From: Persicirhabdus sediminis
Lineage (GTDB): Bacteria > Verrucomicrobiota > Verrucomicrobiia > Verrucomicrobiales > Akkermansiaceae
Assembly (NCBI RefSeq): GCF_016595495.1
Contig: NZ_JAENIM010000045.1
Location: forward strand, 160,172 to 224,171
Direction of reading: 5' to 3'
Length of the DNA stretch: 64,000 nucleotides
Shown here: positions 61,920 through 64,000 of the stretch, one piece after another
Numbering within the stretch: position 1 is the first letter of the stretch
Layout of the letters: each line of letters starts with the position of its first letter
Program-made: the position numbers and the translations under genes
The notes under the pieces: generated by a model
Seen by the model: the letters and a program-made list of their open reading frames with translations, nothing else
Database searches by the model: none
What the model was told of the DNA's origin: nothing

Positions 61920-63485
61920 ATGATGAAAATATTGATATCGATTTTATGCGCAGTGGTGACAGTAGCTCTGGCCACTGAACGCCCAAATATTGTGCTGATT
62001 ATGTGTGATGATATGGGTTACTCCGATCTCGGCAGCTACGGCAGTGAGATCCACACACCTAACATAGATGCATTAGCTCAGCAGGGCATTCGTTTTACCC
62101 AATTCAAAAACACTGGTCGTTGTTGCCCCAGTCGCGCGTCCTTGATGACTGGCCGCCACCAGCATGCGGTAGGCATGGGCTGGATGGCGGTTGTAGATGA
62201 ACACCGTCCGGGCTATCGAGGTCAACTCTCAGCTAACATCCCCACCATGGCTGAACTCCTCCGCGAGCAGGGCTATGGAACCTACATCTGTGGCAAGTGG
62301 CACCTAACGGTAATAGGAAATGTCCACAACCTAGAAGCGGGACCAAATGGCAGCTGGCCAGTGGATCGCGGCTTTGATGAAAGCTATGCCGGTCTAACTG
62401 GTGGTGGCTCCTTTTACACCGTGAAGGGCCTGGTGCGCAATGCTGAGCGCATCACCACATTTCCAGATGACTATTATTACACCGACGCCATTACCGAGCA
62501 TGCGGTAGAGTTTATTGACCGCCATGACAGCGAAAATCCGCTGTTTTTATATCTCGCCCACTATGCGCCGCACCGTCCACTGCAGGCCCCTAAGGAGCGC
62601 ATTGATAGATGCAGAGAACGCTATCAGGTAGGCTATGATGTACTGCGAAAATCCCGATATGCGCGAATGATAGAAACTGGCATTCTGGAAACTGGCGCAG
62701 ACCAATCTATCCAGCATGAGGGCATCCCAGCGTGGCAATCATTAACCGAAAAACAGCAGCAAAGTTGGATCACAGAAATGGCTACCTATGCAGCCATGAT
62801 AGAGATCGTCGACGACGGCATCGGTGAGGTGGTCGATGCCCTCAAACGTAAGGGCATGTACAAAAATACCGTCTTTTTATTCCTCAGCGATAACGGCGCC
62901 ACTCAGGAAGGTGGGCTGATTTCCAGGCTGGGAGCGCATTTGAGCAATACCCCCTATGCTGGCTTTAAAACAAAGACCTTCAATGGCGGCATCAGCTCAC
63001 CATTGATTATCCACTACCCCGAGCGGTTTAAGCAATACAGCGGGGCGATGCGCCACGGCACAGCTCATATCACCGACATCCTGCCGACCTGCCTAGAAAT
63101 CGCAGGATTACAATACCCTGAGTCATTTAAAAATAAGCCTCTCCCGTCTCCAGATGGAGTTAGCTTAGTTCCCGCCATTTCTGGGGAAACCCAGCCACCA
63201 CGAGATCTCTTTTTCGAACACCAAGGGAGCTGTGCTATCATTTCTAAAAATTGGAAGTTAGTGCGCGATCGCAGTGAGCATCCATGGTCATTGATAGATC
63301 TCAAAAATGATCCATTTGAACAAAATGATATCGCCAAAAACCATCCAGAAATGGTGCAGCAACTAGAAGCCAAATGGCTGCAATGGGCTGGAGAAAATGA
63401 CGTCTTACCGCTTGGCTCCCCCAAGTGGTCAACACGCGTTAACAAGTATAAAGAACTGTTTCCTGATCAAGACGGCATCGATTAA
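61920..63485 (+). CDS. Secreted sulfatase (type I, formylglycine)
   Basis: 521 residues with signal peptide (KILISILCAVVTVALA). PNIVLIMCDDMGYSDLG carries the first metal-binding Asp pair; the formylglycine motif CxPSR occurs as CCPSRASLMTGRHQH, the first Cys being the converted residue. Later CGKWHL and LSDNGATQEGG complete the metal site. The C-terminal SLIDLKNDPFEQNDI tail is standard. Type I sulfatases desulfate polysaccharides, common in marine Verrucomicrobia using fucoidan or ulvan; substrate unknown. A maturase is needed and is not in the window. ATG at 61920 or 61923. Confidence 0.92.
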   Translation: MMKILISILCAVVTVALATERPNIVLIMCDDMGYSDLGSYGSEIHTPNIDALAQQGIRFTQFKNTGRCCPSRASLMTGRHQHAVGMGWMAVVDEHRPGYRGQLSANIPTMAELLREQGYGTYICGKWHLTVIGNVHNLEAGPNGSWPVDRGFDESYAGLTGGGSFYTVKGLVRNAERITTFPDDYYYTDAITEHAVEFIDRHDSENPLFLYLAHYAPHRPLQAPKERIDRCRERYQVGYDVLRKSRYARMIETGILETGADQSIQHEGIPAWQSLTEKQQQSWITEMATYAAMIEIVDDGIGEVVDALKRKGMYKNTVFLFLSDNGATQEGGLISRLGAHLSNTPYAGFKTKTFNGGISSPLIIHYPERFKQYSGAMRHGTAHITDILPTCLEIAGLQYPESFKNKPLPSPDGVSLVPAISGETQPPRDLFFEHQGSCAIISKNWKLVRDRSEHPWSLIDLKNDPFEQNDIAKNHPEMVQQLEAKWLQWAGENDVLPLGSPKWSTRVNKYKELFPDQDGID

Positions 63486-63605
63486 TCTATAAGTTAGATC
63501 ACACAGATCCAGCTGGTAACAACAGCTAGCCAGCAAAAACATAAATCTGCTAGAAACAGGCAACCAGCTAGAAACAGACAACCAGTTAGCCAGAGAACAA
63601 CGATA

Positions 63606-64000
63606 GGCAGCCAAAAATGCCAAAGGCATGCAACAGCCTAGGGTAAGACCGCGCCGAAGGTGCCACGCCAACCCTAGGTCACATGCCCCGCACACCACAA
63701 AGGGCTGAAAGCCCCAAAGAACAAAGCCCATGGCTTCAGCCATGGGATAGTGGTGATTGCCGACCGCGCCCTGAAAGGGGGCTAGAAATCGCCGCTGTCC
63801 AGCCCGCTAGAGAGCGGGATAGATGGCTATCCAGCTCCAGCCAGAAAATGCCAAAGGCATGCAACAGCCTAGCCTAGGGTAAGGCAGCACCGAAGGTGCC
63901 ACGCAACCCTAGGTCACATGCCCCGCACACCACAGAGGGCTGAAAGCCCCAAAGAACAAAGCCCATGGCTTCAGCCATGGGATAGTGGTGATTGCCGACC
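63606..64000. repeat. Composite four-hairpin repeats, two tandem units (second runs off the window)
   Basis: Unit 1 at about 63606-63763, unit 2 from about 63837. Order in each: ATGCCAAAGGCAT; CCTAGGGT ... ACCCTAGG with inner stem GCGCC-GAA-GGTGC (unit 1) or GCACC-GAA-GGTGC (unit 2); GGGCTGAAAGCCC at 63702-63714 and 63937-63949; CCCATGGCTTCAGCCATGGG at 63727-63746 and 63962-63981; then GATAGTGGTGATTGCCGACC. The last two hairpins equal the REP beside the RAYT at 17968-18012. The 120 bp before unit 1 hold only CCAGCTAG words. Confidence 0.85.

Overview
The window looks like a chromosomal segment of a marine-type Verrucomicrobiota (Verrucomicrobiae, Rubritalea/Akkermansiaceae-like). This is inferred from the gene repertoire: a GreA domain fused to a long N-terminal extension, a PEP-CTERM protein, a secreted sulfatase, SASA-type acetylesterases, a PA14/cytochrome c protein next to a propeller dehydrogenase-like protein, a very large SpvB/VCBS/RHS protein with 'GQLK' repeats, and many starts without an obvious Shine-Dalgarno. 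No rRNA or tRNA gene was found.

Layout. 1-6.95 kb: a type I-C CRISPR-Cas locus (cas3 cut by the window edge, cas5c, cas8c, cas7c). No cas4-cas1-cas2 follows. Instead there is a convergent VapBC-type pair, then a leader and an array of 9 repeats and 8 spacers. 7-13.4 kb: two tandem SASA esterases, an ABC-2-like ATPase/permease pair, and a secreted GH18 chitinase with a Calx-beta domain. 14.2-17.5 kb: an operon of a tagaturonate epimerase family protein, an aldo/keto reductase and a zinc alcohol dehydrogenase, probably for uronate or deoxysugar catabolism.

17.9-20.9 kb is a mobile-element cluster. An intact REP-associated tyrosine transposase (RAYT) has a matching REP palindrome at its 3' end. 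It is preceded by two successively shorter 3'-truncated copies of itself and by a truncated DDE transposase, and all junctions carry the same palindrome-derived sequence. 20.9-31.6 kb: an operon, with a good sigma70-like promoter, encoding a LamG/TSP3 secreted protein, a YadA-head-like protein and an approximately 2,690-residue RHS protein with an unrecognised C-terminal tip.

32-44.2 kb is mostly housekeeping and transport: an MlaF-like ATPase, a five-gene Yej/Opp-type peptide ABC transporter, an OprO/P-like porin, a HAD hydrolase, a beta-lactamase-fold hydrolase and trmB. 44.4-46.7 kb is a small defence/junk island: DarT-DarG, a HigA N-terminal fragment and a frameshifted secreted protein. 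46.9-59.3 kb: an RDD protein with IPKP repeats, a GT4 glycosyltransferase carrying in-frame repeated inserts, queA, the cytochrome/propeller pair, a YegS-like kinase, eno, the GreA fusion, and a CarH-like B12 photoreceptor regulator. 59.5-64 kb: composite palindromic repeats whose stems covary, interspersed with a PEP-CTERM protein, a lipoprotein and a sulfatase.

The strongest candidates for something undescribed are: (a) the RAYT nested-truncation array with its palindromic junction; (b) the composite four-hairpin repeat family that shares palindromes with the REP beside that RAYT; (c) the LamG-YadA-RHS operon; (d) the in-frame repeated inserts in the glycosyltransferase. All functional statements rest on motif reading; no database search was possible.
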